Shown: positions 41,728 through 52,666 of the stretch, piece after piece | Layout: each line of letters opens with the position of its first letter | How positions within the stretch are numbered: the first letter of the stretch is position 1 | NCBI RefSeq assembly: GCF_005863245.1 | Contig: NZ_VBUT01000003.1 | Span: 1 to 64,000, forward strand | Origin: Nocardia cyriacigeorgica | GTDB lineage: Bacteria > Actinomycetota > Actinomycetes > Mycobacteriales > Mycobacteriaceae | Direction of reading: 5' to 3' | Length of the DNA: 64,000 nucleotides | Program-made: the position numbers and the translations under genes | Notes under the pieces: generated by a model | Seen by the model: only the letters and a program-made list of their open reading frames with translations | Databases searched by the model: none | Told to the model about the DNA's origin: nothing

Positions 41728-44700
41728 GTGAAGGGCGAGGGCGGAGCGGCATTGCTGCCGCTGACCGGGCCGCAGCTGGGAATCTGGAACGCTCAGCGTT
41801 TCGATCCCGAATCCGGGCGTTACCTGGTCGGCGAGGTCCTCGAGATCACCGGTGCATCCCCGATCGACGTCGAGCTGCTGGCCGAGGCCATTCGGCGCAC
41901 CGTCGACGAGGCCGAGAACATGCGCTTGCGCTTCTGTGAAACACCGGAGGGGCCACGACAATTCGTCAGCAGGGCACGCGCTGAGTTGCGTCCGACCATC
42001 GACCTGCGCGCCGTCGCCGACCCGCTCGGGCTGGCGCACGAAGCCGTCGCGGTGGAACGTCATCGGGCCGCCGAGCATTGCCGCGGGATGGTGGACCGGC
42101 AGCTCTACATCTACACCCTGATCCGCGTCACCGACTGCCAGGTCTGGTGCGTGCAGCTCTATCACCATCTGATCGTCGACGGCTACAGTGCTGCGCTGCT
42201 CTCCCGGCGGGTCGCCGCGCACTACACCGCGCTGCGACGCGGAAAGGACGCGCCGAAGCCGACATTCGGCACCATCGCGGACCTGGTTGCCGAGGAACGT
42301 TCCTACCGCGACAGCGATGCCTTCGCACAGGATCGGCAGTTCTGGCGTGATCAGCTCACGCCGTGGCCCGACCTGGACGGACGCGGTCGCCATGTCGGCG
42401 GTGCGGTCGAGCGCACGCTGCGCGCGGAGGCCGTCCTGTCCGCGCGGACGCTGGCGACGCTGCGCGACAGCGCCGAAAGCTACGGCATCACCTGGGCGGA
42501 TGCGCTGGTGGCCTGCTATGCCGCATTCCTGAACCGGCAGCTCGGCACCTCCGACGTGGTGATCTCCATGCTGCTGATGGGCCGGGTCGGCCGCGCCGCG
42601 CTCACCACACCGGCGATGGCGGTCAATGTGCTGCCATTGCGGATCCGGGTGAACTCCGGCGATCGGCTGGGCGAGCTGGGGCCGCGCGTGGCGGAAACCT
42701 TGCGTGCGGTGCGCGCCCACCAGCGCTACAGCGGCGACGATCTGGCCCGCGACTTCCATGGCTTCGGGGCCGGTGAGCTGCTACACGGTGTCGGCATCAA
42801 CCTCAAGGTCTTCGATTTCGCGCTCGATTTCGACGGCGCCAAGGGCGTGCTGCGCAATGTGGCCGGCGGGCCGCCGGAGGACCTCGGGCTGACGGTGACT
42901 CCGCTGTCCGATGGCACCGTGCTGCTCGGATTCGAATCCGATGCGCGAACCAACGATCCAGCGACCGTGCGCGCGCGGGTGGACGGATTGGTGCGGGTGA
43001 TCGAGGCGTTCATCGGCAGCGATAAGCCGCCGGTCGGTGCGCTCGAGGTGGTCGATCGCGCCGCGCGCGGAGAGTTGCTCGCGGCCCGATCCGGACCCGC
43101 CGTGCCGTCACGTGTCGAAACGGTGCCGGAGGCTCTGGATGGGTTGGTCGCGCGGACGCCGGAGTGCGGTGTGCTCGCCGTCGACGGAAAAGAGTGGACG
43201 GCAGCGGAATTCGCCGCAGCGGTGAACCGGCTGGCCCGCTACCTTCGCGACAGGGGTGTGGGCTCGGAATCGGTGGTCGGTGTCGCGCTGCCGCGGACCG
43301 CGCGGTTCGTGGTGTCGATCTTCGCGATCTGGCGTGCCGGTGGGGTGTATCTGCCGCTCGATCCGGAGCATCCGGTGAGCCGGCTGCGGGCGACGCTCGA
43401 GGATGCGGCGCCGGTGCTGGTGCTCGGCACCGGCGAGCTTGCCGGGGAGTTGGGCGAGTGCGCCGTCGCGCTGGACGACCGCGAGGTCCGGGCCACGATC
43501 GACGTCCTCGACCCGGCGCCGTTGACCACCGTCGGACCCCGGCTCGACCAGGGCGCGTACCTGATCTACACCTCCGGCTCCACCGGACGGCCCAAGGGCG
43601 TGCTGGTGGACCATGGCGCCCTCGCGCACCTACTGGCTGCTCACCGCGGTGGCCTGTTCGCCGCACCCACCGCGGACAGGTCGCTGCGCGTCGCGCATAC
43701 GACGTCGTTCGCCTTCGACGCCTCCCTCGATCCGCTGCTGTGGCTGCTGGATGGGCACTGTGTGCACCTGTACGACAGTGTGATCCGGCGTGACCCGGAG
43801 GCGTTGGTGCGGGCGTTCCGGCGCGACGGCATCGATATCGTCGACGGCACGCCCACGCTGGTCGCGGCTCTGCTCGAGCATGGACTCACCGACACCCGGC
43901 CACAACTGCTCGCGCTCGGTGGTGAGGCCTGCCCGCCGCAGCTGTGGCGGGAGCTGCAGCGGGCGAACATTCCGGCGATCAACCTGTACGGTCCGACCGA
44001 GGCGACGGTCGACGCCATCGCCACCACAGTGCGTGGGGCGGATCCGTACATCGGCGTTTCGCTGCCGGGGCTTCGGGTGTATCTGCTGGACAACGGTTTA
44101 CAGGTGGTTCCCGACAATCGGATCGGCGAACTGTACCTAGCCGGTCCGCAGCTGGCCCGTGGCTACCGGGACCAGCCGGGGACCACCGCGCACCGTTTCG
44201 TCGCCGACCCGTACGGTCCGCCCGGAGCGCGGATGTACCGCACGGGCGACCGGGCGCGGTGGGTGCCGGGGCGGGGATACGAATACGCGGGCCGGGTCGA
44301 TGCCCAGGTCAAGATCCGCGGGCACCGGGTCGAACTGGGTGAGGTCGAGGCGGCACTGAGCGGATTGGCGCAGGTGCGCGCGGCGGCCGCCGATATCCGG
44401 ACCATCGGCGACCGGGCGACACTCGTCGGCTACGTCGTCGCCGAATCCGACGGCGCGGCCATCGATTCCACACGGCTGCGCAATCGCCTCGCGGATCTGG
44501 TCCCCGACCATATGGTGCCCGCGCGCATCGTCGTCCTCACCGAGCTGCCGATGACGGTGAACGGCAAGATCGATCGAGCCGCACTACCCGATCCGGCGTC
44601 CGAGTCGGCGGGACGGGCACCGTCGACGGAGGCCGAGCGTGCGCTCTGCGAGATCGTGTCGGCGGCGCTCGGCCACGACGGCGTGAGCGTGGACGACGAC

Positions 44701-47700
44701 TTCTTCGGCGTGGGTGGGGACAGCATCACCGCCATCACCGTCAGCACCAGGTTGCGCGAGCGCGGGCTCGTGCTCGCGCCGCAGGATCTGCTGAGCCGCA
44801 GAGGATTCGGTGAACTGGCGCTGACCGCCGAGCAGGTCGCGGCGCGGGCGCCCGAGCGTTCGACGTCGCGGCGCGTCCTGGTCGAGCTGCCGCCATCCGA
44901 ACTCGACGAGCTGACCGCGCGCTACGGCCCGATAGCCGACGTGCTGCCCCTGTCGCCGTTGCAGGAAGGCCTGCTCTACCACGCATTGCGCGACGGCGCC
45001 GACGACGTCTACACCATGACCGCGCGGTTCGATCTCGCCGGCCCATTGGACCCGGCCCAGCTGGCCGTCGCGGTACGGGCCATGCTGAACCGGCACCCGA
45101 ACCTCGGTGCCGCCTTCTGCTACGAGTTCGACCAGCCGGTGCAGGTGGTGCCCGCATCGCCGCGGCTGGACTGGCGGGTGGAAGACCTGCGCGCGGACGC
45201 GGACCCTGAACTCCTGGCCGACGAACTCGAGCGCGATGCGGGCGCGACGCACTTCGACATCAGCGAGCCGCCGCTGCTGCGGATCCTCGTCCTCCGGCTG
45301 ACCGATACCGCCTCCCGCCTGATCCTCACCGCCCACCACCTGCTCGCCGACGGCTGGTCGATCCCCATCATGCTGCGCGAGACGCTCGCGCTGTATCACG
45401 GCGACGAGCCTGCGCGCGGCGGATACTACGGCGATTACCTCGCCTGGCTGGCCGAACGGGATGCCGGTGCGGCGCTGGATCGATGGCGTGAGTATCTGCG
45501 CGGGGTGAAACGGCCTTCGCTCGTCGGCGGGGTCCCGAGCTCCGCCGCACCTGAGCGTGAATCCGGGTCGCAGCGCGCACGGACGATCGGAATGTCTGTT
45601 CCGTTGCCGGAGGCCGTGGCGGAGGCGCTGGAAGCGCTCGGCCGCGAACACGGCGTCACCATGAACACGCTCCTACAGGGTGCCTGGGCGGTGGTACTGG
45701 CCGAACATCTCGGGCACACCGACGTCGTCTTCGGCACCGTCATCTCCGGCCGTCCGGCCGAACTCGGCGGCGTGGAATCCACGGTCGGCCTGTTCAGCAA
45801 TACCGTGCCCGCACGCTTGCGAATCGATGCCGGCCGTCCACTCCTCGATCAACTGCCCGAATTCCAGCGCACCGCACTCGAATTGCGGGAGATCGGCTTC
45901 CTCGGGCTCGCCACGGTGGAACGCGCCGTCGGACTCGGCCGGCTGTTCGACACCCTGGTCGTCTTCGAGAACTTCCCCAAGACCGGCCTGCACCAACCGG
46001 ATTCGCATCAGCTGCGGGTGGCCGACGTCGCCGTGCACAGCCTCACGCACTACCCGATGACGGTGACGGCGCTGCCCGGCGACCGGTTCCGGCTGATGCT
46101 GCATCACGACCCGGCGACCGTGCCCGAAGCGCTGGCAGGCCACCTGGCTCAGCGGTTGGCCGATGTGCTGGCCGGGTTGGTCACCGATCCGGCGCACTCA
46201 GTCGCGGCGATGTGCTCCGGCACCGGTGTGGCCGCTGCCGAAACCACCGGTTCCACACTCGCCGACTGGGGCGTGGTCAGCATCGATCCGAACACTCCCG
46301 CCGTCACGCTCGAGGGCACGACTCTGACCTACGCCGACTTCGAGGCGCGGGCGAATCGCCTGGCGCGCTGGCTGATCGCCTACGGCATCGGCCCGGAAAC
46401 GGTGGTCGCGGTGGCGATGGCGCGTGATCTCGATTCGGTCGTCGCCGCGCATGCGATCTGCCGGGCCGGTGGGGTGTATCTGCCGGTCGACGTCACCCAG
46501 CCGGCGCAGCGAGTGGATCTGATTTTCGCGACCGCCGAGCCGGCGCTGGTTCTCAGTACCTCGCGGACCGGGTTCGTGACGGACCGCGCGGTGGTCGTCG
46601 CCGTCGACGAGCTGGATACCAGCGCATTCGACGACGCTGCTCTCACCGATGACGACCGTCGCGCACCCCTGCGTCCGGACAACTCGGCCTACCTGCTGTT
46701 CACCTCCGGCTCCACCGGCGTGCCCAAGGGTGTGACGGTCTCGCACGCCGCCATCATCAACACCTTCGAATGGTTGCGGCGCCATCAGGGTGTCGGTGCG
46801 CACGACACCGTGCTGTACCGCACCCCGCCGACGTTCGACGCCTCGCTGCTCGAGCTGTTCCTGCCGCTGCTGGTGGGTGCGCGGATCGTGCTCACCCGCC
46901 CTGATGGTCACCGCGACCCCTACTATCAGGCGCAGCTGATGCGCGATGAGCGCGTGACGGTCTTGCAGATGACCACCTCGATGCTCACCGTGCTCGCCGA
47001 GGAAGCCGACCTGTCCGGCTATACCGACCTGCGGTGCGTGGTGACCGGCGGCGAGGCGCTGCCACCCGCCACCGCCCATCGCATGCGGGCGTTGACCGGC
47101 ACACAGGTCTACAACCTGTACGGCCCCACCGAGGCCGCGGTCTGCATCACCTTCCACGAGACCACCGACGCCGACACGACGTCGGTGCCGATCGGCCGCC
47201 CCGCCGAACGCTCGGGTGTGCGCGTGCTCGACGACCGGCTGCGGCCCGTACCCGTCGGCGCGGTCGGCGAGCTCTACCTCACCGGCATCCAGTTGGCGCG
47301 CGGCTATTTCGCCCGCCCCGACCTGACCGCCGCCGCGTTCGTCGCGGACCCCGACGGCGCCGGCGAACGCATGTACCGCACCGGCGACCTGGTGAAATGG
47401 ACCGCCGACGGCGAACTCGACTATGCGGGCCGCGCCGACAGCCAGGTGAAGCTGCGCGGGCAGCGCATCGAACTCGGCGAGATCGAATCGGCGCTGCTGG
47501 CCTGCGATGACGTCGCCCAAGCGGTGGTGCTGCTGCGCGAAGACCGGCCGGGCGATCAACGGCTGGTGGGGTACCTGATCGCCAAGGGCGGTGCGGTCAT
47601 CGATACGGGCCGAGTACAGGAACAGGTGCGAAAGGCCCTGCCCGCGTATATGGTTCCCGCCGCGTTCGTCGTCCTCGACGAGATCCCGCGCACCACCAGC

Positions 47701-49287
47701 GAGAAGATCGACCGCAAGGCCCTGCCCGCGCCGGACGAGCAGCCGCCCGCTCAGGTCGCCGGTGCCGGGTCGCCGCGCGCCGACCAGACCCCCGAGCGTA
47801 AACGGACAGGCCCGAACGGTACGCCGGCCGACACGCGAGACGGTGGCGTTTTGTCGCTCGATCCGGCACCCAACGCAGGCGATCGGATCGAGCGTGCGGA
47901 CGCTTGCGTCGGGGAGACGGCCTCGAGCGGCCAGCCTGGCTCGGGATCGCCCGACCTTGTGCGCACGGTGCTCGACGCGATGTCGGCAGTGCTGTCGTCC
48001 CCGGACCTCGGGCCCGACGATGATTTCTTCGCCGCCGGCGGCCATTCCCTGACAGCCGTGCGCCTGACCGGACGGCTACGACGAGCAGGCTTGGCAATGG
48101 TCCTCGACGATGTGTTCGCGGCCCCGACTGCCCGATCGCTTGCGCGAGCGATCACTGCCGCAGCGGGCTCGCCCAGCACCACCACCCCGTCATCGGCCCC
48201 GGGCATCGCGGCCGCGCATCCCACCACAGTCTTGCCGGACGCGGCGAGCGCCCTCGCGCGCGCAACCACGGCGCCGGCAGGCGCGCACACACCTGCGCAG
48301 GGGACAGCTACCAGCGCTCCGAACGAACGAGCCCTGTCGTTGAACGCGAGGACGTCGTCGCTGGAGACAGCGGTCGGCGCTGCGGGCACCACTTCCATAT
48401 CGCGAGACCCGAGCACATCGGCGCGGGAAGTCGCGGCAACCACGTTGCCGGGCGCGCAGACACTCTCGCGGGAGGCGGTGTCCAGCACGCTGGAAGCGAC
48501 TCCTGCCACACCAGCGCCGTCGGCCGCCACCTCGCCGAACTCCGCGGCCGACGCCCTCGCCATGTACGGCCGCCGCCTCGACCACGTCCTGGACCTACGT
48601 CCGGCGGGCTCGGCCGCACCGATCTTCTGCGTGCATCCAGTCGGCGGCACGGCGTGGCAGTTCGCGCCGCTGGCCCGGTTGTTGCGGGCGGACCGGCCGT
48701 TGGTCGGGTTGCAAGCACCGACCTTGAGCGGGCAGCACATCGGCGCCCGGACCCTCGACGAGCTGGCCGCGCGCTATCTGGAGACGGTGCGCCGGATCCA
48801 GCCGCACGGCCCGTACCGGCTGCTCGGGTACTCCCTCGGCGGCAATATCGTGCACGCGATCGCCGCGGCGCTGGAAGCGGCGGGGGAGGACATCGCGTTC
48901 GTCGGCCTGATCGACTCCCACCCGCTGGCGAACCTCGCCGAACAGGCCGGCCGCTCGCTGGCCGACCAGGCCGAGCTCGACCGGCTGCTGCCCGAATTGC
49001 CCGAGGACGCACCGGAACTCGCCGACGCCATCCGTGCCGCCGCGAGGTCGTTGCTCGTGCTGGTCCCCGCCTCGACCACACCGCGATACCGCGGTCCGAT
49101 GGCCCTCTACGCCGCCGACCCGGGCGGCGACTCCGCCCGCACCGACGCCCAGCTCGCCGGATGGCGGGCCGCCGGGGCGCGGCTGGTGGTCCGGCGGCTG
49201 CCGTACTCGCACTTCGACATCGTCTCGCCGCAGGGCTGGGCCGAGGTCGCCGCGCTGCTCGACGCCGATCCGGCGTTGCGCCACTGA
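41728..49287 (+). CDS. Dimodular catecholate siderophore NRPS (C-A-T-C-A-T-TE)
   Basis: A 2519-residue nonribosomal peptide synthetase. From the N-terminus: C1 with HHLIVDG (about residue 146), A1 with [10 protein letters not shown] (about 614), T1 with GGDSI (about 997), C2 with HHLLADG (about 1203), A2 with [10 protein letters not shown] (about 1660), T2 with GGHSL (about 2105), and a thioesterase with GYSLGG (about 2367) and [10 protein letters not shown]. The layout matches DhbF-like enzymes that join 2,3-dihydroxybenzoate to two amino acids. By hand-aligning with the GrsA code, A1 reads DADDAGLVDK, whose Asp239/Asp278 suggest a basic residue, and A2 reads DALQVGLVCK, nearest to glycine. 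Linkers before T2 (about 85 residues) and before TE (about 150) are low-complexity. GTG at 41728 follows GAAGGGAG; TTG 41722 is an alternative. Confidence 0.9.
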   Translation: MKGEGGAALLPLTGPQLGIWNAQRFDPESGRYLVGEVLEITGASPIDVELLAEAIRRTVDEAENMRLRFCETPEGPRQFVSRARAELRPTIDLRAVADPLGLAHEAVAVERHRAAEHCRGMVDRQLYIYTLIRVTDCQVWCVQLYHHLIVDGYSAALLSRRVAAHYTALRRGKDAPKPTFGTIADLVAEERSYRDSDAFAQDRQFWRDQLTPWPDLDGRGRHVGGAVERTLRAEAVLSARTLATLRDSAESYGITWADALVACYAAFLNRQLGTSDVVISMLLMGRVGRAALTTPAMAVNVLPLRIRVNSGDRLGELGPRVAETLRAVRAHQRYSGDDLARDFHGFGAGELLHGVGINLKVFDFALDFDGAKGVLRNVAGGPPEDLGLTVTPLSDGTVLLGFESDARTNDPATVRARVDGLVRVIEAFIGSDKPPVGALEVVDRAARGELLAARSGPAVPSRVETVPEALDGLVARTPECGVLAVDGKEWTAAEFAAAVNRLARYLRDRGVGSESVVGVALPRTARFVVSIFAIWRAGGVYLPLDPEHPVSRLRATLEDAAPVLVLGTGELAGELGECAVALDDREVRATIDVLDPAPLTTVGPRLDQGAYLIYTSGSTGRPKGVLVDHGALAHLLAAHRGGLFAAPTADRSLRVAHTTSFAFDASLDPLLWLLDGHCVHLYDSVIRRDPEALVRAFRRDGIDIVDGTPTLVAALLEHGLTDTRPQLLALGGEACPPQLWRELQRANIPAINLYGPTEATVDAIATTVRGADPYIGVSLPGLRVYLLDNGLQVVPDNRIGELYLAGPQLARGYRDQPGTTAHRFVADPYGPPGARMYRTGDRARWVPGRGYEYAGRVDAQVKIRGHRVELGEVEAALSGLAQVRAAAADIRTIGDRATLVGYVVAESDGAAIDSTRLRNRLADLVPDHMVPARIVVLTELPMTVNGKIDRAALPDPASESAGRAPSTEAERALCEIVSAALGHDGVSVDDDFFGVGGDSITAITVSTRLRERGLVLAPQDLLSRRGFGELALTAEQVAARAPERSTSRRVLVELPPSELDELTARYGPIADVLPLSPLQEGLLYHALRDGADDVYTMTARFDLAGPLDPAQLAVAVRAMLNRHPNLGAAFCYEFDQPVQVVPASPRLDWRVEDLRADADPELLADELERDAGATHFDISEPPLLRILVLRLTDTASRLILTAHHLLADGWSIPIMLRETLALYHGDEPARGGYYGDYLAWLAERDAGAALDRWREYLRGVKRPSLVGGVPSSAAPERESGSQRARTIGMSVPLPEAVAEALEALGREHGVTMNTLLQGAWAVVLAEHLGHTDVVFGTVISGRPAELGGVESTVGLFSNTVPARLRIDAGRPLLDQLPEFQRTALELREIGFLGLATVERAVGLGRLFDTLVVFENFPKTGLHQPDSHQLRVADVAVHSLTHYPMTVTALPGDRFRLMLHHDPATVPEALAGHLAQRLADVLAGLVTDPAHSVAAMCSGTGVAAAETTGSTLADWGVVSIDPNTPAVTLEGTTLTYADFEARANRLARWLIAYGIGPETVVAVAMARDLDSVVAAHAICRAGGVYLPVDVTQPAQRVDLIFATAEPALVLSTSRTGFVTDRAVVVAVDELDTSAFDDAALTDDDRRAPLRPDNSAYLLFTSGSTGVPKGVTVSHAAIINTFEWLRRHQGVGAHDTVLYRTPPTFDASLLELFLPLLVGARIVLTRPDGHRDPYYQAQLMRDERVTVLQMTTSMLTVLAEEADLSGYTDLRCVVTGGEALPPATAHRMRALTGTQVYNLYGPTEAAVCITFHETTDADTTSVPIGRPAERSGVRVLDDRLRPVPVGAVGELYLTGIQLARGYFARPDLTAAAFVADPDGAGERMYRTGDLVKWTADGELDYAGRADSQVKLRGQRIELGEIESALLACDDVAQAVVLLREDRPGDQRLVGYLIAKGGAVIDTGRVQEQVRKALPAYMVPAAFVVLDEIPRTTSEKIDRKALPAPDEQPPAQVAGAGSPRADQTPERKRTGPNGTPADTRDGGVLSLDPAPNAGDRIERADACVGETASSGQPGSGSPDLVRTVLDAMSAVLSSPDLGPDDDFFAAGGHSLTAVRLTGRLRRAGLAMVLDDVFAAPTARSLARAITAAAGSPSTTTPSSAPGIAAAHPTTVLPDAASALARATTAPAGAHTPAQGTATSAPNERALSLNARTSSLETAVGAAGTTSISRDPSTSAREVAATTLPGAQTLSREAVSSTLEATPATPAPSAATSPNSAADALAMYGRRLDHVLDLRPAGSAAPIFCVHPVGGTAWQFAPLARLLRADRPLVGLQAPTLSGQHIGARTLDELAARYLETVRRIQPHGPYRLLGYSLGGNIVHAIAAALEAAGEDIAFVGLIDSHPLANLAEQAGRSLADQAELDRLLPELPEDAPELADAIRAAARSLLVLVPASTTPRYRGPMALYAADPGGDSARTDAQLAGWRAAGARLVVRRLPYSHFDIVSPQGWAEVAALLDADPALRH

Positions 49288-49325
49288 AACTTCCCCACCA
49301 CGAGAAAGAAGAGAGCAACCCATCC

Positions 49326-50321
49326 ATGTTCGTCATCCGATCGACCGCGCGGTTACGTGCCGCCGTCGCCCTGCTGATCCTCGCCCTCACCGCGCTCGTC
49401 GCGGGCTGTGGCGCCGACTCCGAGGCCACCGAATCCGCGGGCACCCGCGAGGTGCAGACCGAACGCGGCCCCGTCCAGGTGCCCGCTGATCCGCAGCGCA
49501 TCGTCGTCCTCAACGGCGCGCTGGCCGGCTACCTCTACGACCTCGAGGCCCCGGTCGCGGCCGCCGACCCGCGGCTGCTCGGCGTCAACACCCGCACCGG
49601 CGGCTTCCCGGCCGCCTGGGCCGAGGACGCGAAAGCCCAAGGCACCGTGGAACTCCCGATCGGCGACAACATCAATCTGGAGTTCATCGCCAACCAGCGG
49701 CCCGATCTGATCATCGGCGGTGGTCAGGGCTTCCCGGCCCAGCAGTCCATCAACGCCTACGACCAGCTCTCGGCCATCGCGCCGACCGTGCTGGTGCCCG
49801 CGACCACCACCGACTGGGCCGATCAGCTGCGGCTGGTGGCCGAGGTGGTCGGCCGCCCCGACAAGGTCGACGGCCTGATCACCGCCTACCAGGACAAGGT
49901 GGCCAAGGTGAAGGAGTCGGTCAAGGCTCCGGCGGGCGCGGTCGCGTTCGTGCAGTCGGTGAAGAGCCAGGAGCCCACCCTGTTCCTGCCGTCGGCGGCG
50001 CTGCCCCGGCTGCTGGCCGAGGTCGGTTTCACCATCGACGACAAGGTCGCGGAGAAGGCGGGTAACCCGGCCAAGCCGGAGGCCGCCGACTGGTTCCACT
50101 TCAGCCCCGAGCTGCTGAGCACCGTCGTCGACGCGCCGGTGGTGTTCGTGGTGGCGTTGTCCGGTGGCCGCGACGCGGCGCAGCTGGCCGAGGATCCGCT
50201 GTACGCGCAGCTGCCCGCGTTCAAGTCCGGCAACGTCTTCGAGCTGCCCGCCTCCAGCGCGCGGCCCGATTACCGCAGTGTCATGGACACCCTCGACCTG
50301 ATCGCGGAGCGCTTCAAGTGA
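49326..50321 (+). CDS. Iron-siderophore ABC substrate-binding lipoprotein
   Basis: A 331-residue periplasmic-binding lipoprotein of the FepB/FecB type. The lipobox ALVAGC is at residues about 21-26, followed by the family motif ADPQRIVVLNGALAGYLYDL. RPDLIIGGGQGFP and PLYAQLPAFKSGNVFELP are also family-typical. It captures the ferric siderophore for the two permeases. ATG at 49326 follows GAAAGAAGAGAGC, 38 bases after the NRPS stop. Confidence 0.9.
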   Translation: MFVIRSTARLRAAVALLILALTALVAGCGADSEATESAGTREVQTERGPVQVPADPQRIVVLNGALAGYLYDLEAPVAAADPRLLGVNTRTGGFPAAWAEDAKAQGTVELPIGDNINLEFIANQRPDLIIGGGQGFPAQQSINAYDQLSAIAPTVLVPATTTDWADQLRLVAEVVGRPDKVDGLITAYQDKVAKVKESVKAPAGAVAFVQSVKSQEPTLFLPSAALPRLLAEVGFTIDDKVAEKAGNPAKPEAADWFHFSPELLSTVVDAPVVFVVALSGGRDAAQLAEDPLYAQLPAFKSGNVFELPASSARPDYRSVMDTLDLIAERFK

Positions 50322-51547
50322 CAGCGGTCTCCGGACTGCTGATCGACATCTCGCCGTTGCGGACGAGCCGGCCCTTCCGGGCCGCGTTCGCCGCACGGCT
50401 GGTGTCGGTGCTCGGTATCGGACTGCTGATGGTGGCCCTGCCGGTGCAGGTCTATCAGCTGTCCGGTTCGACACTGCACGTCGCCGGAGTCACCACCGTG
50501 ACGGCGATCGCGCTGTTCACCGGCAGCCTGGCCGGTGGCGTGATCGCCGACCGGTTCGATCGCCGCACCGTGATCCAGTGGTCGCGGACCGCCGCGGGCG
50601 CGGGGTTCCTCGCCTTGGGCGCCAATGCGCTGCTGCCGGATCCGCAGCTGGCCGTCATCTATGCCGCCGCCGCCCTGGACGGGGTGGCAGGCGGTGTCAG
50701 TGGCACCGCCATGATGGCGCTGGTGCCGGTGCTGGTCGGCCGGGAGAAGGTCGCCGCCGCCGGTGCGTTGACCGCGCTCACCTCCGATCTCGGCACCATG
50801 ATCACCCCGGCGTTCGCCGGCCTTCTCATCGCGCAGACCGGCGTCGCCCCGGCGTTCTTCATCGCTGCGGGCGCCACCGCCGCGACCGTCGGTTTGATTC
50901 GCGCGATCGGCCCGGCGCCGCCACCGGCACGCGTCGCGCAACATCCGTTGCGGGAGCTGGCGATCGGGATCGGGTTCGCGATGAACCATCGCGTGATCCG
51001 TGCGGCCCTGTTGACCGGCCTGATCGCCATGCTGGTCAGCGGGCCATTGGTGCTGCTGCCGGCATTCGCCGATGTCGAACTGGGCGCCGGGCCGACGACC
51101 TTGGGCCTGCTCTACGCCGCGCCCGGCGCCGGCGCGGTGATCGGGTCGCTGACCAGCGGGTGGATCGGCCGCAGCCGCAACCCCGGCCGGGACCTGATCG
51201 CCGCCATGGCGGTCATGCCGCTCGGCGTCATCGCGGCCGGGCTGTCCCCGCACGCGGCCGGCGTGTTCCTCGGCCTGGCCGGTTTCGGTGTGGCGAGGGC
51301 GGTGAACATGGTGCTGCGCTACACCGTGCTCCAGCGACACGCGCCGGAGGAGCTGCGCGGGCGGATCTCGGGGCTGCTCATGGTGCAGGCCGTCACCGGA
51401 ACCGCCATCGGGTCGATGGTGGCCGGCGTGGTGGGCCAATTGTTCGCACCCGCCGCGGCATTGGTGATCTACGGCGCGGCGGTGCTGGTGCTCACCGCGG
51501 TGACCGCCGCCCTGTCGAGACCGTTGTACGAGAAGAAGGAGCAGTAA
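50318..51547 (+). CDS. MFS siderophore exporter, EntS-like
   Basis: A 409-residue MFS transporter with about 12 hydrophobic helices, including GGVIADRFDRRTVI after helix 2 and GLLYAAPGAGAVIGSLTSGWIG. EntS-like proteins export catecholate siderophores. It begins GTG at 50318, overlapping the lipoprotein stop (GTGA), and its TAA overlaps the next ATG (TAATG). This tight coupling to siderophore genes makes export of the product the best assignment. Confidence 0.88.
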   Translation: MTAVSGLLIDISPLRTSRPFRAAFAARLVSVLGIGLLMVALPVQVYQLSGSTLHVAGVTTVTAIALFTGSLAGGVIADRFDRRTVIQWSRTAAGAGFLALGANALLPDPQLAVIYAAAALDGVAGGVSGTAMMALVPVLVGREKVAAAGALTALTSDLGTMITPAFAGLLIAQTGVAPAFFIAAGATAATVGLIRAIGPAPPPARVAQHPLRELAIGIGFAMNHRVIRAALLTGLIAMLVSGPLVLLPAFADVELGAGPTTLGLLYAAPGAGAVIGSLTSGWIGRSRNPGRDLIAAMAVMPLGVIAAGLSPHAAGVFLGLAGFGVARAVNMVLRYTVLQRHAPEELRGRISGLLMVQAVTGTAIGSMVAGVVGQLFAPAAALVIYGAAVLVLTAVTAALSRPLYEKKEQ

Positions 51548-52386
51548 TGGTGGATCGCGCCGCCTATGCCGAACGCATCACCGAGGTGCTGGCGGGAGAT
51601 CACGGCGAGAAGGTGGGCTATCCGATCGGGCTGTGCGAGGTCGAGGTCCTGCGCAGCGAACCGGTGGGCGCCGGACTGCTGCGCCTCACCTTCGGTGGTG
51701 CCGAGCTGGCCGGGTTCCACAGCTACGTGCCGGACGAACATGTGCGCCTGGTCTTTCCCGGCGACGACGGTGTGCTGCGGCTGCCGCGCCGCGACGGATT
51801 GTCGCTGGAATGGGGCAGTCCGCGCCCGGTGTCGCGGGAGTACACGGTGCGTCGCTACGACCGCGAAGCGCTGGAACTCGACATCGACTTCGCGCTGCAC
51901 CCCGGCGGCCTCGCCTCGGACTGGGCACTGGCGGCGACACCGGGCACCCGCATCCACATCGCGGGCCCGCCGGGCGGCGTCGTCGTCCCGCGCGACTACG
52001 ACAAATATCTGCTCGCCGGTGACATCACCGCGCTGCCCGCGATCGCGCGCTGGCTGGAGTGGTTGCCGCGCACCGCCTCCGGGTGGGTGTTCGTCGAGGT
52101 CACCGGCCCCGACCAGGAGATAGCGCTGGATGCCCCGCCGGGGGTGCGGGTGCGCTGGGTGCATCGCGGCGATCTCGCACCTGGCCACGGTGACGCCCTC
52201 GAACAGGCCGTGCGCACGGTGACCGTCCCGCCCGGCGAACGGGTGTACGTGTGGCTGGCCGCCGAGGCCGGTGTGTTGCGCCCGCTGCGGCGCTGGGTGC
52301 GCACCGACCTCGGCGTGGACCCGAAGGACTACCTGATCGCCGGCTACTGGAAGCGCGGCGTGGCCGATTTCGACCGAGAGGAATGA
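51547..52386 (+). CDS. Siderophore-interacting protein (FAD-linked ferric reductase)
   Basis: A 279-residue ViuB/SIP-type protein, which uses FAD and NAD(P)H to reduce siderophore-bound iron. Family phrases: RPVSREYTVRRYD (FAD-binding R-x-Y-T), DFALHPGGLASDWALAATPG, AGPPGGVVVPRDYDKYLLAGD, and a C-terminal VYVWLAAEAGVLRPLRRWVRTDLG. The ATG at 51547 overlaps the previous stop by 1 base and its TGA overlaps the next ATG. Cytoplasmic. Confidence 0.9.
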   Translation: MVDRAAYAERITEVLAGDHGEKVGYPIGLCEVEVLRSEPVGAGLLRLTFGGAELAGFHSYVPDEHVRLVFPGDDGVLRLPRRDGLSLEWGSPRPVSREYTVRRYDREALELDIDFALHPGGLASDWALAATPGTRIHIAGPPGGVVVPRDYDKYLLAGDITALPAIARWLEWLPRTASGWVFVEVTGPDQEIALDAPPGVRVRWVHRGDLAPGHGDALEQAVRTVTVPPGERVYVWLAAEAGVLRPLRRWVRTDLGVDPKDYLIAGYWKRGVADFDREE

Positions 52387-52631
52387 GCTTCATGAGCGAC
52401 GAACAGACCATCCCCGCAGACCGGCGTTTCATCGTCGACGATATCGCCGCGGCACTCGGGGTGTCGGCCGATGAACTGGCGATCGACACCAATCTGCTGG
52501 ACGCCGGGCTGGATTCGGTGCGGATCATGTCCCTGGTGGAGAAGTGGCGTGCCGCCGGGCACGAGCAGATCGACTTCGCCACCCTCGCCTCGGACCCGGT
52601 GCTCGGCTCCTGGCTGGACGCCCTGTCGTGA
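52383..52631 (+). CDS. Stand-alone aryl carrier protein
   Basis: An 82-residue carrier protein with the phosphopantetheine site in LLDAGLDSVRIMSLVEKWR (Ser about residue 42). In enterobactin and bacillibactin systems the aryl carrier is fused to the isochorismatase; here it is a separate gene. It should be loaded with DHB by the AMP ligase encoded next to it. ATG at 52383 overlaps the previous stop (ATGA); ATG 52392 is an alternative start. Confidence 0.85.
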   Translation: MSFMSDEQTIPADRRFIVDDIAAALGVSADELAIDTNLLDAGLDSVRIMSLVEKWRAAGHEQIDFATLASDPVLGSWLDALS

Positions 52632-52666
52632 GCGGTGGCGCGGCACCGGCCGCGCCACCGGCTCGC

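Noticed and set aside
46198..48045. Long minus-strand frame inside the NRPS gene
   Set aside because: It covers the A2-T2 part of the NRPS, whose domain motifs are intact on the plus strand; no ribosome-binding site or family match on the minus strand.
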